Origin: Phaeobacter sp. CECT 5382
Lineage (GTDB): Bacteria; Pseudomonadota; Alphaproteobacteria; Rhodobacterales; Rhodobacteraceae
Direction: 5' to 3'
DNA: 64,000 nt
Assembly (NCBI RefSeq): GCF_001457775.1
Contig: NZ_CYSG01000002.1
Coordinates: forward strand, 1-64,000
The position numbers were made by a program, and so were the translations under genes. A model generated the notes under the pieces. That model was not told the origin of the DNA. It saw only the letters and a list, made by a program, of their open reading frames with translations, and did not search any database. Positions 63,427 through 64,000 of the stretch are shown here, in pieces (position 1 is the first letter of the stretch; each line of letters starts with the position of its first letter).

Positions 63427-64000
63427 ATGCGACCCTCTGGACGAAATCTGAACGAAATGCGCTCCGTCTCAATCGAGACCGGTTTCACCAAACACGCCGA
63501 GGGCTCCTGCCTGATCAAAATGGGTGAAACCCATGTGCTGTGCACTGCCACCCTCGAAGAGCGGGTTCCCCCCTTCATCAAAGGATCCGGCTTGGGCTGG
63601 GTCACCGCTGAATACGGCATGCTGCCCCGCGCCACTAACACCCGCATGCGTCGCGAAGCCGCAGCCGGCAAACAAGGTGGTCGTACAGTCGAAATTCAAC
63701 GCCTGATCGGTCGCGCCCTGCGGGCCGGCGTGGATCGCGTGGCCCTGGGTGAGCGTCAGATCACCATCGATTGTGATGTTCTGCAGGCCGATGGCGGCAC
63801 CCGCTGTGCCGCAATTACCGGCGGCTGGGTCGCCCTGCGTTTGGCCGTGAACAAGCTGATGAAAGTTGGCGACGTCAAAATTGATCCACTGATGGATCCT
63901 GTCTCGGCGATTTCCTGCGGTATCTATGCCGGCCAGCCCGTGCTGGATCTGGACTATCCCGAAGATTCCGAAGCGGGCGTTGACGGCAACTTCATCATGG
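63427..64000 (+). CDS. rph: Ribonuclease PH, 5' part (cut by window edge)
   Basis: 191 codons are visible from the ATG at 63427, preceded by AAAAGGATACCCT. The protein opens [20 protein letters not shown] and contains [37 protein letters not shown] and [20 protein letters not shown], all RNase PH signatures including the phosphate-binding arginines. It trims tRNA 3' ends phosphorolytically. The frame is open at the right edge, so about 45-50 residues are missing. It is divergent from hrcA. Confidence 0.95.
   Translation, partial: MRPSGRNLNEMRSVSIETGFTKHAEGSCLIKMGETHVLCTATLEERVPPFIKGSGLGWVTAEYGMLPRATNTRMRREAAAGKQGGRTVEIQRLIGRALRAGVDRVALGERQITIDCDVLQADGGTRCAAITGGWVALRLAVNKLMKVGDVKIDPLMDPVSAISCGIYAGQPVLDLDYPEDSEAGVDGNFIM

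Noticed and set aside
1-64000. CRISPR arrays, insertion sequences, prophage or integrative elements
   Set aside because: No regularly spaced repeats, transposase, integrase, phage structural genes or attachment-site duplications were seen.

Overview
This is a contiguous stretch of alphaproteobacterial chromosome. It most likely comes from the Roseobacter group of the Rhodobacteraceae, in the neighbourhood of Phaeobacter, Ruegeria or Leisingera. The evidence is protein-level resemblance (SecA, InfB, ArgJ, the MaeB fusion, a NavSp1-like sodium channel), the alphaproteobacterial heat-shock promoter type (CTTG-N17/18-CCTATAT), GC-rich coding sequence and typical Shine-Dalgarno sites. I assign the group by recognition, not by a database search. 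I found no rRNA, tRNA, CRISPR array, insertion sequence, integrase or prophage gene. The window is almost entirely core and housekeeping sequence, densely packed, with many 1-10 nt gene overlaps.

Layout. 0-3.5 kb: the 5' end of galU, the coupled cysQ-kdsB pair, a lone polysaccharide-type ABC permease and alkB. 3.6-7 kb: dnaK behind a textbook sigma-32 promoter, then dnaJ with a strong terminator. 7-14.7 kb: radC, a phosphate-binding-protein/OmpA fusion with an uncharacterised exported partner, secA, and a parvulin isomerase that leads into argJ-mutT. 16.4-17.2 kb is sparse and holds one 44-codon gene. 17-22.7 kb: the rimP-nusA-rnpM(ylxR)-infB operon on the minus strand. 22.7-28.2 kb: pip with a short solute-binding protein, ubiG, and the comF-grxC-nitrilase-marR operon. 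28.2-33.3 kb: a methyltransferase-like gene, hemH, and a 1002-residue kinase/M23 peptidase/aminotransferase fusion. 33.4-36.6 kb: small envelope genes (a 60-residue membrane protein, two L,D-transpeptidases, a CAP lipoprotein) and a bacterial voltage-gated sodium channel. 36.7-44.8 kb: an RNA m5U methyltransferase, a tandem pair of ABC exporters, and the hslO-nudix-cca operon. 44.9-49.8 kb: a Nudix gene, a REC-PP2C phosphatase divergent from an Hpt protein, ilvA and a membrane protein. 49.9-57.6 kb: argG, small domain proteins, a class IV aminotransferase with a sulfotransferase-like gene, an exported msrA, and maeB-rbsK. 57.9-64 kb: an orphan flagellin, mutS, hrcA-grpE and the start of rph.

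How the parts relate. Protein quality control is spread across the window: dnaK-dnaJ, hrcA-grpE and hslO. Both dnaK and hslO carry sigma-32-like promoters, which suggests one heat-shock regulon. Other pieces look like ordinary metabolic operons.

The most unusual items are: the three-domain fusion and the 12-mer it shares with the class IV aminotransferase promoter; a two-copy structured intergenic element (about 7892-7975 and 45552-45631); the REC-PP2C/Hpt signalling pair; the possible attenuator ahead of rimP; the hairpin leader ahead of secA; and two divergent genes whose start codons are only 13 nt apart. I see no wholly new multi-gene defence or mobile system here.
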